DNA from: Hyphomicrobiales bacterium
GTDB lineage: Bacteria > Pseudomonadota > Alphaproteobacteria > Rhizobiales > Aestuariivirgaceae
Length of the DNA stretch: 64,000 nt
Assembly (NCBI GenBank): GCA_025359045.1
Contig: JANYHN010000032.1
Location: 1-64,000 of the forward strand
Reading direction: 5' to 3'
Positions 27,726-36,359 of the stretch are shown here, piece after piece (positions within the stretch are counted from its first letter, which is position 1; every line of letters begins with the position of its first letter). Below the pieces are notes generated by a model, which did not search any database, had not been told where the DNA came from, and worked only from the letters and a program-made list of their open reading frames with translations. Both the position numbers and the translations under genes were made by a program.

Positions 27726-29196
27726 GGCGTAGTGTATAAACAGCAAGATCGCGTGCAGTCTCACGATACTCATAATGAGTCCATATTTCACTGAAGCGTG
27801 GGTCATTCTGCCAAAATTTAATGTAGTCAAAAGAGCCACCGGGCACATAGGCTTGGTCTTTGCTAACGTCTATCATGACGACATCGGGTTTCATTTTTAT
27901 CAGATCGCTCACCGTCCAATCCATCGCCTTATAGACGATATCATCTTGCGGAAGAGATCCACTCTGCCATTTTGATGCAACATATGGCGTTAGCCATTGT
28001 GTGGGTAAACGCGAAGCCCACATCAAATTACGCTTTTGTACTAAGGGAAAGCCATCGTCCAATCTGGTTGACGCGATGAAGATTGACTTTGCGTTCGGTG
28101 CATTGTTTGCAAGCAGAGTGCTAATGGATTTGTAGGAATTCACGTAGGTTTGTGGCACGTCTGATAGAACGAACGCCCCAACTGCGATGGAAGCAAAAAT
28201 GTGAACCGACAATTTTTTTTCAATCTGCCACAGCAACACCGCGCCTGCTGCACAAGTCAGCCACATCAAAATACTGGCGGGCATGATCTGATATGTGAAG
28301 CCCTTCATCTGCACTACGTAAGACAACATGAAGCCTAAAGATGCGGCCATTAATGCCGAAATAATGGTGGTATCGGCTTTTAATGATTTCAGACGGATTA
28401 TGATCACTGTGGCGATCAACAATGCTATAATTGACCAGCGCGCATTTAACGCGATGATGTAGCCCGGATAGCCATAAAATGGCACGTAGGCTTTTGCACC
28501 GAGGCTGATCATTTCTGTGAAGAATAAGGGGGTAAAGATTACAACGCTGATTGCATAAACAATGGCAACTGCAGCAGCGCTCAAGTTTTCAAATGCAAAT
28601 GTTTCGATGATTTTATGGTTACGCGCGTAAAGAATGAGCTCGACAAAGACAGGAGCAAAAATACTTTGCGGCTTGATGCAGATTGCAATTCCGGCAAGGG
28701 CGCCAACAAGAATGCGCTCAAAGGCACTCGGACTTATTTGTCGAGCGGGCAAGGAGCGCAAAAGTATCCATGGCAGGAACAGCAAGATGATGAAATGTTC
28801 ACGCTCAGCAAAAAATGCAGCAGGAAAAAATAGGATTGCAAGCGCGATAGCTATGACTAGCAGGTGACGGAAACTTGATTGAAAAAGTCCATTGAGATGC
28901 AAATAGCGATTACACAGAAAGAGTGTCGCGGCACTCATGCCGAGTAAAGTTGAGTAAGTAACTGAAACAGCGTTTATCGATAGTGCTTTTGCGAATACGA
29001 CAATGGGCACTATAATCCACATACCAAGTGGCGGGTTTACTTCTTTGATGTCTAAATAGAGCGTTTTACCGTCGAGCAGCAGTTCAGCCACATCAATAAA
29101 CCAAGCGCAATCCTGAATGATATCTGATTGAAAACGCAGATAAGCTTGTGCCGCAATAAGTATCGCGACCGTGACAAGAAAAAATGCGCGTTGCAT
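27718..29196 (-). CDS. GT-C-like multi-spanning membrane protein
   Basis: A 492-residue integral membrane protein with around ten hydrophobic segments and a soluble C-terminal domain (about 350-492). The first loop holds a DCAWFID motif and an EVNPP segment, arranged like the acidic motif of GT39/PMT-type glycosyltransferases that use polyprenyl-phosphate sugars. It is the last gene of the run GT2 - methyltransferase - GtrA, 13 bases after GtrA. The likely role is final transfer of a sugar to a cell-surface molecule. That is inference from topology and context. Confidence 0.7.
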   Translation of the reverse strand: MQRAFFLVTVAILIAAQAYLRFQSDIIQDCAWFIDVAELLLDGKTLYLDIKEVNPPLGMWIIVPIVVFAKALSINAVSVTYSTLLGMSAATLFLCNRYLHLNGLFQSSFRHLLVIAIALAILFFPAAFFAEREHFIILLFLPWILLRSLPARQISPSAFERILVGALAGIAICIKPQSIFAPVFVELILYARNHKIIETFAFENLSAAAVAIVYAISVVIFTPLFFTEMISLGAKAYVPFYGYPGYIIALNARWSIIALLIATVIIIRLKSLKADTTIISALMAASLGFMLSYVVQMKGFTYQIMPASILMWLTCAAGAVLLWQIEKKLSVHIFASIAVGAFVLSDVPQTYVNSYKSISTLLANNAPNAKSIFIASTRLDDGFPLVQKRNLMWASRLPTQWLTPYVASKWQSGSLPQDDIVYKAMDWTVSDLIKMKPDVVMIDVSKDQAYVPGGSFDYIKFWQNDPRFSEIWTHYEYRETARDLAVYTLRQK

Positions 29197-29209
29197 GGCT
29201 CGCTCGCAA

Positions 29210-29605
29210 TCAGACTGATGGAGTATGTGTTATAAATACGCGTGTCTTGCTGATCCAGAAACTAAAAGCTGGAATGAAAGCAACCACGGGTATCATCGCG
29301 GTCCAAAGCGGTAAGTGCATCGTGTAGGTCACGAGATATACAATTGTTTGGTTCAAAGCAAAGCAACTGCTGCTCAGAACAACAAAGCGCGGTATGGTGT
29401 TTGCAAATTTTCCAACTTTTGAAAATGTCCAAAAATAATTTCCACAAAACGTGAACGCGGATGCAACCAGGAAAGCCAAGAAATTTGACTCTAATGCTGT
29501 GAAACCTGCAAAGCTATTGAACAACAGCGCAGAAACCACATGCAGCGCCGTGGCCCCTGCTCCGATTGTTGCAAACTTTGCGGCTTGCTTAAGAAGCCCG
29601 TGCAT
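29210..29605 (-). CDS. GtrA family membrane protein
   Basis: A 131-residue protein with four hydrophobic segments and the GtrA/DPMS3 pattern: KFATIGAGATALHVV at the start, then FCGNYFWTFSK and PRFVVLS. GtrA-like proteins are thought to flip polyprenyl-phosphate sugars across the inner membrane. I start it at the ATG at 29605, which overlaps the methyltransferase stop as TGATG. The frame is open further upstream, but that part lies inside the methyltransferase gene and is not GtrA-like. Confidence 0.88.
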   Translation of the reverse strand: MHGLLKQAAKFATIGAGATALHVVSALLFNSFAGFTALESNFLAFLVASAFTFCGNYFWTFSKVGKFANTIPRFVVLSSSCFALNQTIVYLVTYTMHLPLWTAMIPVVAFIPAFSFWISKTRVFITHTPSV

Positions 29606-30336
29606 CAGGCGCGCTGCGCAACCGCCAGAAGCGAAACGCCCACCGGTATTGAAACGCGACCCACCCAATTGCTTTCAAAACCGAAAATCGATTTCAAGAC
29701 AGAATTCACCGCTGGCGATGGCATTTTATCATCTGCGGTTTCTTTGATGTTCAAGGCTTGGCGCAAAAGACGAATGCCAGCAATCATCGGAAACAACAGT
29801 GTGTTGAAATAGCTGATGCGCACTGGCTTCAAGCCAGCCTGTACAAGCGCTTCATTCAAACTTGCTTTTGTATAACGACGATAGTGGTGATGAGTTTCGT
29901 CATGTTTACTCCACAGCCAAGGCATGGCGGGAACTGTCATCACCAAACGACCGCCTGGTGCCAATTGTTTGCCCAAACTGGCCAGGCTTTCAACGTCATG
30001 TTCCACATGTTCGATCACGTCGAATGCCACGACAACATCAAAGCTGCCCGGCTGATAAGGCACGTGATCGGGCAACATGCCGCTTTTTATATCCATTGGC
30101 ACCTTGCCTTTAGCAATTACGCGCGCTTCATCGTCAAGTTCAAAAGCATCAAGCTTGCCAAACGACGACAGCATTTTCAAATTGCCGCCCGTACCGCAGC
30201 CCGCTTCCATCAAACGCAACTGCGCTTTTTTAGGCGCGAACTGCGAAATAACGCTTTTTAGGATCTTGCGGCGTGCCGTAAACCACCAGTGTTGACCTTC
30301 GAGTTGATCGAGGCGGTTGTAGACTGTTCTTTCCAT
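29605..30336 (-). CDS. class I SAM-dependent methyltransferase
   Basis: A 243-residue methyltransferase. The N-terminal LEGQHWWFTARRKIL pattern is typical of methyltransferases found in polysaccharide and lipid-sugar clusters. The SAM-binding motif I is MEAGCGTGGNLKML, followed by VVVAFDVIEHV. The closing hydrophobic segment suggests membrane association. Its first 79 bases lie inside the 3' end of the GT2 gene upstream. Confidence 0.85.
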   Translation of the reverse strand: MERTVYNRLDQLEGQHWWFTARRKILKSVISQFAPKKAQLRLMEAGCGTGGNLKMLSSFGKLDAFELDDEARVIAKGKVPMDIKSGMLPDHVPYQPGSFDVVVAFDVIEHVEHDVESLASLGKQLAPGGRLVMTVPAMPWLWSKHDETHHHYRRYTKASLNEALVQAGLKPVRISYFNTLLFPMIAGIRLLRQALNIKETADDKMPSPAVNSVLKSIFGFESNWVGRVSIPVGVSLLAVAQRA

Positions 30337-31319
30337 TTTTCACTATCCCCTTGAAATTCAATCCCACGTGTTTCGCGCACCAAATAGAGCGGACGATTGC
30401 GCACTTCCGAATAAATACGACCCACATATTCACCCAAAATTCCTGTTGCCATGATGTTAAGCGAGCCTAAAAATAAAACGGCACTCATCATCGAAGCATA
30501 ACCCGGCACGTCCACGCCCCAGATCATTGTGCGTGCTACAAGCCATGTGGCATAGAAACATGCAAACACGCCCATGGCACCGCCAAAATATGTCCAGATG
30601 CGCAACGGTACTGTTGATGAACCAGTAATGCCATCAATGGCGAAATTCCACAGTTTCCAGTAACGCCACTTGGTTGTTCCGGCGGCACGTGCTTCGCGGC
30701 GATATTCAATCCCGACCTGTTTAAAGCCAACCCAAGCGAACATGCCTTTCATAAAACGAGTTTTTTCGGGCATGTGCTTTACAGCTTCGACAACACGGCG
30801 GTCCATCAAGCGGAAATCACCAGTGTTATCTGGAATGCGCACCTCGGCAATCCAGTTATACATGCGGTAGAACAGGCCTGCGGTTAAGCGCTTGGTGGCG
30901 TCATCAGTATCCCTGAAGCCGCGGCGAGCATAAACCACATCATAACCTTCGCGCCACTTCTCGACCATTCTGGCAATCAGTTCTGGAGGATCCTGCAAAT
31001 CTGCATCAATCGGCACAACGGCTTGGCCACGGCAATAATCTAGACCAGCGGACAATGCGGTATCCTTGCCGAAATTGCGCGAAAGACTAAGAACTTTAAT
31101 GCGTGAATCTCTGGCGTGATGCTGCATGAGGCTTAACATCGTGCGATCTGAGCTGCCATCATCAACGCATACGATTTCATAATTGTCGGTAATTTTTTCC
31201 AGAACGGGCGTCAAACGATTGAAAAAAAGGTCGGTGCCTTCTTCTTCATTGTACATGGGAACAACGATCGACAAGAGCGGTGCAGGCTGATCGCTGGCGC
31301 GACGGCTGGGCAATGTCAT
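30258..31319 (-). CDS. glycosyltransferase family 2, GtrB/DPM1-like
   Basis: A polyprenyl-phosphate sugar synthase-like protein of 353 residues. The GT-A domain has SIVVPMYNEEEG, the nucleotide site VDDGSSD, SLSRNFGKDTAL and the metal motif PIDADLQDPPE. Two C-terminal membrane helices follow (about 240-310), then RPLYLVRETRG. Family members usually end there; this one has about 30 further residues encoded inside the methyltransferase gene. First gene of a four-gene minus-strand operon. It should load a sugar onto undecaprenyl phosphate for flipping by the GtrA protein. Confidence 0.9.
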   Translation of the reverse strand: MTLPSRRASDQPAPLLSIVVPMYNEEEGTDLFFNRLTPVLEKITDNYEIVCVDDGSSDRTMLSLMQHHARDSRIKVLSLSRNFGKDTALSAGLDYCRGQAVVPIDADLQDPPELIARMVEKWREGYDVVYARRGFRDTDDATKRLTAGLFYRMYNWIAEVRIPDNTGDFRLMDRRVVEAVKHMPEKTRFMKGMFAWVGFKQVGIEYRREARAAGTTKWRYWKLWNFAIDGITGSSTVPLRIWTYFGGAMGVFACFYATWLVARTMIWGVDVPGYASMMSAVLFLGSLNIMATGILGEYVGRIYSEVRNRPLYLVRETRGIEFQGDSEKWKEQSTTASINSKVNTGGLRHAARS

Positions 31320-31413
31320 TGTTAAACTCCACGTTACGCAATACTGACTGAGGGTGAATTTAGGGGGTGCCAGTTAAGATTTGGTGCAATGAAATGCTAA
31401 ATGCCGAGCTAGA

Positions 31414-31435
31414 TTGGTTAATTTTGAATAACCAA
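31414..31435. promoter_or_regulatory. dyad between GT2 operon and flavoprotein gene
   Basis: Seven-base arms TTGGTTA (31414-31420) and TAACCAA (31429-31435) flank eight bases in the 208-base divergent intergenic region. It is a plausible binding site for a dimeric regulator of the flavoprotein gene (start 31528) or of the GT2 operon (start 31319). No consensus promoter is evident next to it. Confidence 0.4.
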
Positions 31436-31527
31436 AATGCGTTGAAATAAACTCACCTGCGATGGTGATTGCGGCGCGGAGAGTTTGTCGTTAAGTTTTT
31501 GTTTAGAATTCGAAAATGGAATGAAAT

Positions 31528-33954
31528 ATGAAAACTTCGGCGCAGGTGGTGGTGATTGGTGGCGGTGTTGTGGGATGCTCGGTGCTGTATCATCTCACGA
31601 AAGCAGGTTGGAAAGATGTAGTGCTGGTTGAGCGCGATATTCTGACTTCCGGTTCCACTTGGCATGCCGCTGGTGGTTTTCACACACTCAATGGCGATCC
31701 GAATGTCGCGAAGTTGCAGGGTTACACCATTGGTCTTTACGATGAGCTGGAAAAGATTTCTGGCCAAGCTTGTGGGCTTCACCGTTCCGGCGGTTTAATT
31801 TTAGCCGACACCAAAGAGCGCATGGAATGGCTTAAAATGGCCCATGCCCGTGCGCGTTATCTGGGGCTTGAAACAGAAATGCTTTCAATGGCGGAGGCAA
31901 AGAAATTAAATCCCCTTCTGGAAGAGAAATATTTTGTCGGCGCTATGCTTGATGCAGCAGATGGCAATCTTGATCCTGAGGGCACGACGCACGCTTATGC
32001 CAAGTCTGCGCGTATTGGTGGTGCTGAGATTTATCAGGGCACGCGCGTTACTGATTTGCAGCACCGTGCCGATGGCAGCTGGGATGTGATTACCGAGAAG
32101 GGTAATATCCATGCCGAGCATGTGGTGAACTGTGGCGGCCTTTGGGCGCGTGAAGTGGGCCGGATGGTAGGCATTGAGCTTCCTGTGCTTGCCATGGAAC
32201 ATATGTATTTGGTGACCGACGAGATGCCAGAGGTGGTTGCATTCAACCAAGAACGGGGACATGAGCTTCCGCACATCATCGATTTTAAATCTGAAATTTA
32301 TATGCGCCAAGAACGCTCAGGCCTCGTGCTCGGCACTTATGAACAAGATTGCAAGCCCTGGCAGCCAAAGCAGACTCCATGGGAATTTGGCCGCGAATTG
32401 TTGCAGCCTGATTTAGACCGGATCGCGCCTAATTTGGAGCTGGGATACAAGCATTTCCCTTCTCTCGCCAAAGTCGGCATCAAGCGTGTGATCAACGGGC
32501 CGTTTACCTTTACACCCGATGGCAATCCACTGGTGGGGCCGGTGCAAGGTGTTAAAAACTTCTGGTGTGCTTGCGGTGTTATGGCTGGCTTCAGCCAAGG
32601 CGGCGGGGTTGGCTTGGCGCTGTCACAATGGATGGTCAATGGCGATCCCGGCTTTGATGTTTGGGCTATGGATGTTGCGCGCTTTGGCGAATGGGCTACG
32701 CGTGCTTATACCAATGAGAAAGTGCGGGAGAATTATTCGCGCCGCTTCTCGATCAAGTTCCCCAATGAAGAATTGCCGGGCGCGCGACCGCATCAAACGA
32801 CAGCACTTTATGATACGATGATTGCACAAGGCGCTGTTATGGGCGACAGCTGGGGACTGGAAACGCCGCTTTGGTTTGCACCCAAAGGCGTAGAGCCCAA
32901 GGATATTTTTTCATTCCGACGTTCAAATGATTTTGAACATGTGAAAGCCGAAGTTTTGGGTACCCGCAATGGCGTGGGTGTGACCGAGATTGCAAACTTT
33001 GCTAAGTATGCATTTAAAGGTTCGGGTGCGGAGGCGTTTCTTTCGAGGCTAATGACGAACAAGATGCCAAAGTTGGGCCGCATTGTTTTAACGCCGATGT
33101 TAAACCCGCAAGGCAAATTGATTGGTGACTTCACCATAGCCAAAGCTGGCGAAGAATTGTTTTACATGTGGGGTTCATCGCAAGCGCAGAAATATCATAT
33201 GCGTTGGTTTGAGGCATATTTGCCGAGCGACGGAAGTGTGGTGATTGAACGGCTCGATATGAATTTGGTTGGCCTCTCAATTGCTGGCCCGAAGTCCCGC
33301 GCAGTATTGCAGGCGATGACCGATGCGGATGTTTCCAACGCGGCGTTCAAGTTTATGGATCATCGTTCCATGGATATTGGCAACACCCCCGCCCTGATCA
33401 ACCGTGTGACTTATACGGGAGATCTTGGCTTTGAAATTTGGGTCAGGCCCGAATATCAACGTAGGCTTTATCATGCGATTATGCAGGCGGGCAAAGAGCA
33501 CGGTATCATCAATTTCGGTATGCGGGCTTTGCTGTGTATGCGTTTGGAAAAAAACTTTCCGACTTGGTTTCGTGAGCTGCGCCCGATTTATGGAGGCTTC
33601 GAAGCAGGTATGGACCGGTTTATTGATCTGACAAAAAATGATTTCATTGGGCTTCAAGCCGCGCGCGAAGAAAAAGCCTCAGGCGGCAAGCTGCGCCGCG
33701 TTTCATTTGTAGTTCATGCGACAGATGCAGATGTGCTGGGTGATGAGCCGATTTGGCATAAGGGCAAAGTTGTGGGGTGGGTCACATCTGGCGGGTTTGC
33801 TCATTACCTGAACAAATCGATGGCGCAAGGTTATGTTCCTAAGGAGCTTGTTGGCGATGACGAGTTTGAGATCGAGATGATTGGTGAAATGAAGAAAGCG
33901 CACATCAACCATGAGCCATTGTTTGATCCGAAGGGTGAGCGGATGCGCGGCTAA
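31528..33954 (+). CDS. dimethylglycine/sarcosine dehydrogenase-like flavoprotein
   Basis: An 808-residue enzyme of the DMGDH family, which oxidatively removes N-methyl groups and passes them to tetrahydrofolate. The N-terminal FAD domain has VVVIGGGVVGCSVLYHL and SGSTWHAAGG, with His46 at the usual covalent FAD position. The middle FAO domain follows (about 370-430). The C-terminal half is a GcvT-like folate-binding domain (about 430-800), with GDLGFEIWV and the closing EPLFDPKGERMRG. GGA lies seven bases before the ATG. The exact substrate (dimethylglycine, sarcosine or another N-methyl amine) is not decidable. Confidence 0.9.
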   Translation: MKTSAQVVVIGGGVVGCSVLYHLTKAGWKDVVLVERDILTSGSTWHAAGGFHTLNGDPNVAKLQGYTIGLYDELEKISGQACGLHRSGGLILADTKERMEWLKMAHARARYLGLETEMLSMAEAKKLNPLLEEKYFVGAMLDAADGNLDPEGTTHAYAKSARIGGAEIYQGTRVTDLQHRADGSWDVITEKGNIHAEHVVNCGGLWAREVGRMVGIELPVLAMEHMYLVTDEMPEVVAFNQERGHELPHIIDFKSEIYMRQERSGLVLGTYEQDCKPWQPKQTPWEFGRELLQPDLDRIAPNLELGYKHFPSLAKVGIKRVINGPFTFTPDGNPLVGPVQGVKNFWCACGVMAGFSQGGGVGLALSQWMVNGDPGFDVWAMDVARFGEWATRAYTNEKVRENYSRRFSIKFPNEELPGARPHQTTALYDTMIAQGAVMGDSWGLETPLWFAPKGVEPKDIFSFRRSNDFEHVKAEVLGTRNGVGVTEIANFAKYAFKGSGAEAFLSRLMTNKMPKLGRIVLTPMLNPQGKLIGDFTIAKAGEELFYMWGSSQAQKYHMRWFEAYLPSDGSVVIERLDMNLVGLSIAGPKSRAVLQAMTDADVSNAAFKFMDHRSMDIGNTPALINRVTYTGDLGFEIWVRPEYQRRLYHAIMQAGKEHGIINFGMRALLCMRLEKNFPTWFRELRPIYGGFEAGMDRFIDLTKNDFIGLQAAREEKASGGKLRRVSFVVHATDADVLGDEPIWHKGKVVGWVTSGGFAHYLNKSMAQGYVPKELVGDDEFEIEMIGEMKKAHINHEPLFDPKGERMRG

Positions 33955-33970
33955 ATGATATAGTGAGGGG

Positions 33971-35089
33971 ATGGCGACGCCCCCTCACCGATTCGAAGCG
34001 CTGGATAGCTGGCGCGGCATTTGCGCTTTAATGGTGGCGTTGTTGCATTTTGAAGCCTTCAGCCATTTGAAAGATTTGCCATTTTTCAACGATGCTTATC
34101 TGTTCGTCGATTTTTTCTTTGTGCTTTCAGGTTTTGTTATCGCTGCGAATTATCAGGAAAGATTGGCCAACGGGTTTGGCCTCAGCAAGTTTATGTTGCT
34201 ACGGTTTGGTCGACTGTACCCTCTGTATTTTGTGATCTTGCTATCGCTATTTCTGCTTGAGTTATTTCAAGGCGTGAGTGTATTTTCCCGGCCTGATCGA
34301 TCAGTGGCAAGTTTATTTGCAAATATTTTTCTATTACAAAGCTTTGGAACTTTTCACGCCCTGAGTTGGAATGCTCCGGGTTGGAGTATTGCAACGGAGT
34401 TCTGGACATGTTTGCTGTTTGCGATAGCTTGCACCCTGTGGCCCAAAAAACTCACTTTCATCGCTATAACCAGCGTGGCTCTATCACTCGGATTGATCGT
34501 CGCGCTGAGCAAATTTGGCATGAATGTTACCTATGACTACGGAATGCCTCGTTGCATCGCAGGTTTTTCAATCGGTGTATTAACATTTGCGATTTGGCAG
34601 AAAATATCTGGGTTTCAATTTGATGAGAGTTTAGCCTTCGTTTTAGAAGTCGCATGCATTTTATCTGTCGTCTTGTTCGTGGCCATTGCAAAGCAAGATC
34701 AGATTTCTATCCTAGCGCCGCTTCTCTTTGCTTTCGTCGTTTTGGTCTTTGCAGCAGAACGCGGGCCAATTTCGAAGTTACTGAGACTTTCACCTTTTCT
34801 ATTTTTAGGCGCGTTGTCTTATTCTATCTACATCGTGCATTTGCTGGTCGAGACTGTTCTTGTCGATTTGATAAAGTATTTATCTATCAGCTATGATCTG
34901 GGCTTAATCTCTAAGTTCCAACGTGCGGATGAAGTTGTCGACATGCTTGGCCGAACACAAAGCCAAGGAGACATTTGGGTCCTTGCTTTGCTAATTTTGG
35001 TGATTGCTGTTTCTGCTGTGACATACCACTTCGTCGAAGTGCCATCACGCCGCTGGTTTAGAAAAATTGCTCAAACTGATCGACCATAA
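33971..35089 (+). CDS. acyltransferase 3 (OafA/YrhL-like)
   Basis: A 372-residue membrane acyltransferase with about ten hydrophobic segments. The start RFEALDSWRGICALMVALLHFE carries the RG and catalytic His typical of acyltransferase-3, and FFFVLSGFVIA and RFGRLYPLY follow. Members O-acetylate or acylate surface sugars and lipids. It follows the flavoprotein gene by 16 bases, with GAGGGG abutting the ATG. This spacing is too tight to be an ideal ribosome-binding site. It overlaps the convergent oxygenase gene by 19 bases. Confidence 0.9.
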   Translation: MATPPHRFEALDSWRGICALMVALLHFEAFSHLKDLPFFNDAYLFVDFFFVLSGFVIAANYQERLANGFGLSKFMLLRFGRLYPLYFVILLSLFLLELFQGVSVFSRPDRSVASLFANIFLLQSFGTFHALSWNAPGWSIATEFWTCLLFAIACTLWPKKLTFIAITSVALSLGLIVALSKFGMNVTYDYGMPRCIAGFSIGVLTFAIWQKISGFQFDESLAFVLEVACILSVVLFVAIAKQDQISILAPLLFAFVVLVFAAERGPISKLLRLSPFLFLGALSYSIYIVHLLVETVLVDLIKYLSISYDLGLISKFQRADEVVDMLGRTQSQGDIWVLALLILVIAVSAVTYHFVEVPSRRWFRKIAQTDRP

Positions 35090-35859
35090 AAACCAATCTG
35101 GTCTTCTTTCGAAAATACCACGCCTGGGCGATCAAAATATGAGAAAACCGCAATGATGCGCTCGCGTTTGCCTTTAATTGTGCTCACTTTATGAGCTGTG
35201 TTTTTGCCACGAAACACATTGAGTGTTCCGGCTGAAAGCTTCAGTGTTTTCACCTGATCATCATCGCCGCGCAACAACTTAGCTACACCATCATAATTTT
35301 GATCGCCTTCGCTGCGCAAATCTGAGCGATATACAAAGTCACCGCCCTGTTCCGGCGCTTGCAAAAGCAAAGTGGTGGTGAATTCACTGCGGTCGAAATG
35401 CCAATTCAGCTGTTCGCCATCGCGGTAAGCCATAACATTGAGACGAGCCAATGGATCGCGCATTGGAAACAATGTTTCAATTTTCATAGTCGCTGCAAGG
35501 AAAACGATGAACGGCGGCCACTCATATATCCAAGCAGGGATGGAGCTCGGGATTTGGTCGTAGCAGACCGTATGATTGATCGTTTCTGTCATAGTGAGAG
35601 CAGGATGATCTGCGGCTATGCCGGGAATTTCTTTTTTGAAATAAATATTGTGACGGCGTGTGTGGACGAAAGAGAGCGTGTCGATCACGGGTTTGATCTC
35701 GGCCACAGCTTTGGTCAGCGCTACATTTTTAACGAAGCCTTCAAGATTGAACATGCCATCTTTTGCAAGATCGACTTGGCAATTTTCGACGAGGGCAAGC
35801 CATGGCGCCGATCCGGGCATGTCGAGCGGATAACGATCAAGGTCAAGAATTTCTTTCAT
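35071..35859 (-). CDS. 2OG-Fe(II) oxygenase, HalD/BesD-like
   Basis: A 262-residue non-haem iron oxygenase. The facial triad is visible as His154 and Asp156 in NWHFDRSEF and His223 in NTAHKV, with Arg232/Arg234 as 2-oxoglutarate ligand candidates in KGKRERIIAVFSY. The overall pattern recalls proteins annotated as HalD/BesD family. Halogenases of that type replace the Asp of HxD by a small residue; here Asp is kept, so hydroxylation or oxidative demethylation is expected. It overlaps soxG by 4 bp, making it the last gene of the sox operon. The substrate is unknown. Confidence 0.82.
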   Translation of the reverse strand: MKEILDLDRYPLDMPGSAPWLALVENCQVDLAKDGMFNLEGFVKNVALTKAVAEIKPVIDTLSFVHTRRHNIYFKKEIPGIAADHPALTMTETINHTVCYDQIPSSIPAWIYEWPPFIVFLAATMKIETLFPMRDPLARLNVMAYRDGEQLNWHFDRSEFTTTLLLQAPEQGGDFVYRSDLRSEGDQNYDGVAKLLRGDDDQVKTLKLSAGTLNVFRGKNTAHKVSTIKGKRERIIAVFSYFDRPGVVFSKEDQIGFYGRSV

Positions 35860-36359
35860 GCGGAAAATTCTAGCGCTGCATCAGTTACGGCTTCCCACAC
35901 ACTTAAAGCAAAGGTGCGCATCGCGTAAATGTGAAAATCGTCCGCACCAAAGCAGTGGATGAGCGCTGGCGTGTGGTGGATAGCGGTTTGAACGAACATG
36001 TCAGCTTTGAATTGCTTCGGGTGGAAATCGATGGCGCATAGTTTGGCCAATACGACACGGGTGTTTTTGCCTTGCAGCGCAATTCGTGTGCGGCTGGATG
36101 ACAATGGAGTTGAAATGCATGCTTCAGCTTCGATGGGTTCACCAATCAGCCAAATCTGCGCAGGATTGGTTCGCAGTTGAATGCGACCATCATGTTCGAG
36201 AATAACACCGACACGCGCTGGAATTTTGCCAAGTGCTTTCTTCAACTCCTTTTCAGCACCTGCATATTGTGTAAGTGCAAAATCAGGCGATTCAGATATA
36301 CTCAGGTCGTTGCCATTGAAAGATACGGCGCTCGCTAACGCGGAAATGCGCTTAAGCAT
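35856..36359 (-). CDS. soxG: sarcosine oxidase subunit gamma
   Basis: The small gamma subunit (167 residues) of heterotetrameric sarcosine oxidase, which packs against the alpha-subunit GcvT-like region. It is weakly conserved. Identification rests on IWLIGEP, the ARVGVILEHDGR region, FHPKQFKADMFVQTA and the position directly after soxA, with an 8-base overlap. Confidence 0.88.
   Translation of the reverse strand: MLKRISALASAVSFNGNDLSISESPDFALTQYAGAEKELKKALGKIPARVGVILEHDGRIQLRTNPAQIWLIGEPIEAEACISTPLSSSRTRIALQGKNTRVVLAKLCAIDFHPKQFKADMFVQTAIHHTPALIHCFGADDFHIYAMRTFALSVWEAVTDAALEFSA

Noticed and set aside
31320-31527. A further gene in the intergenic region before the flavoprotein
   Set aside because: No open frame with a ribosome-binding site and no conserved sequence; only the dyad.
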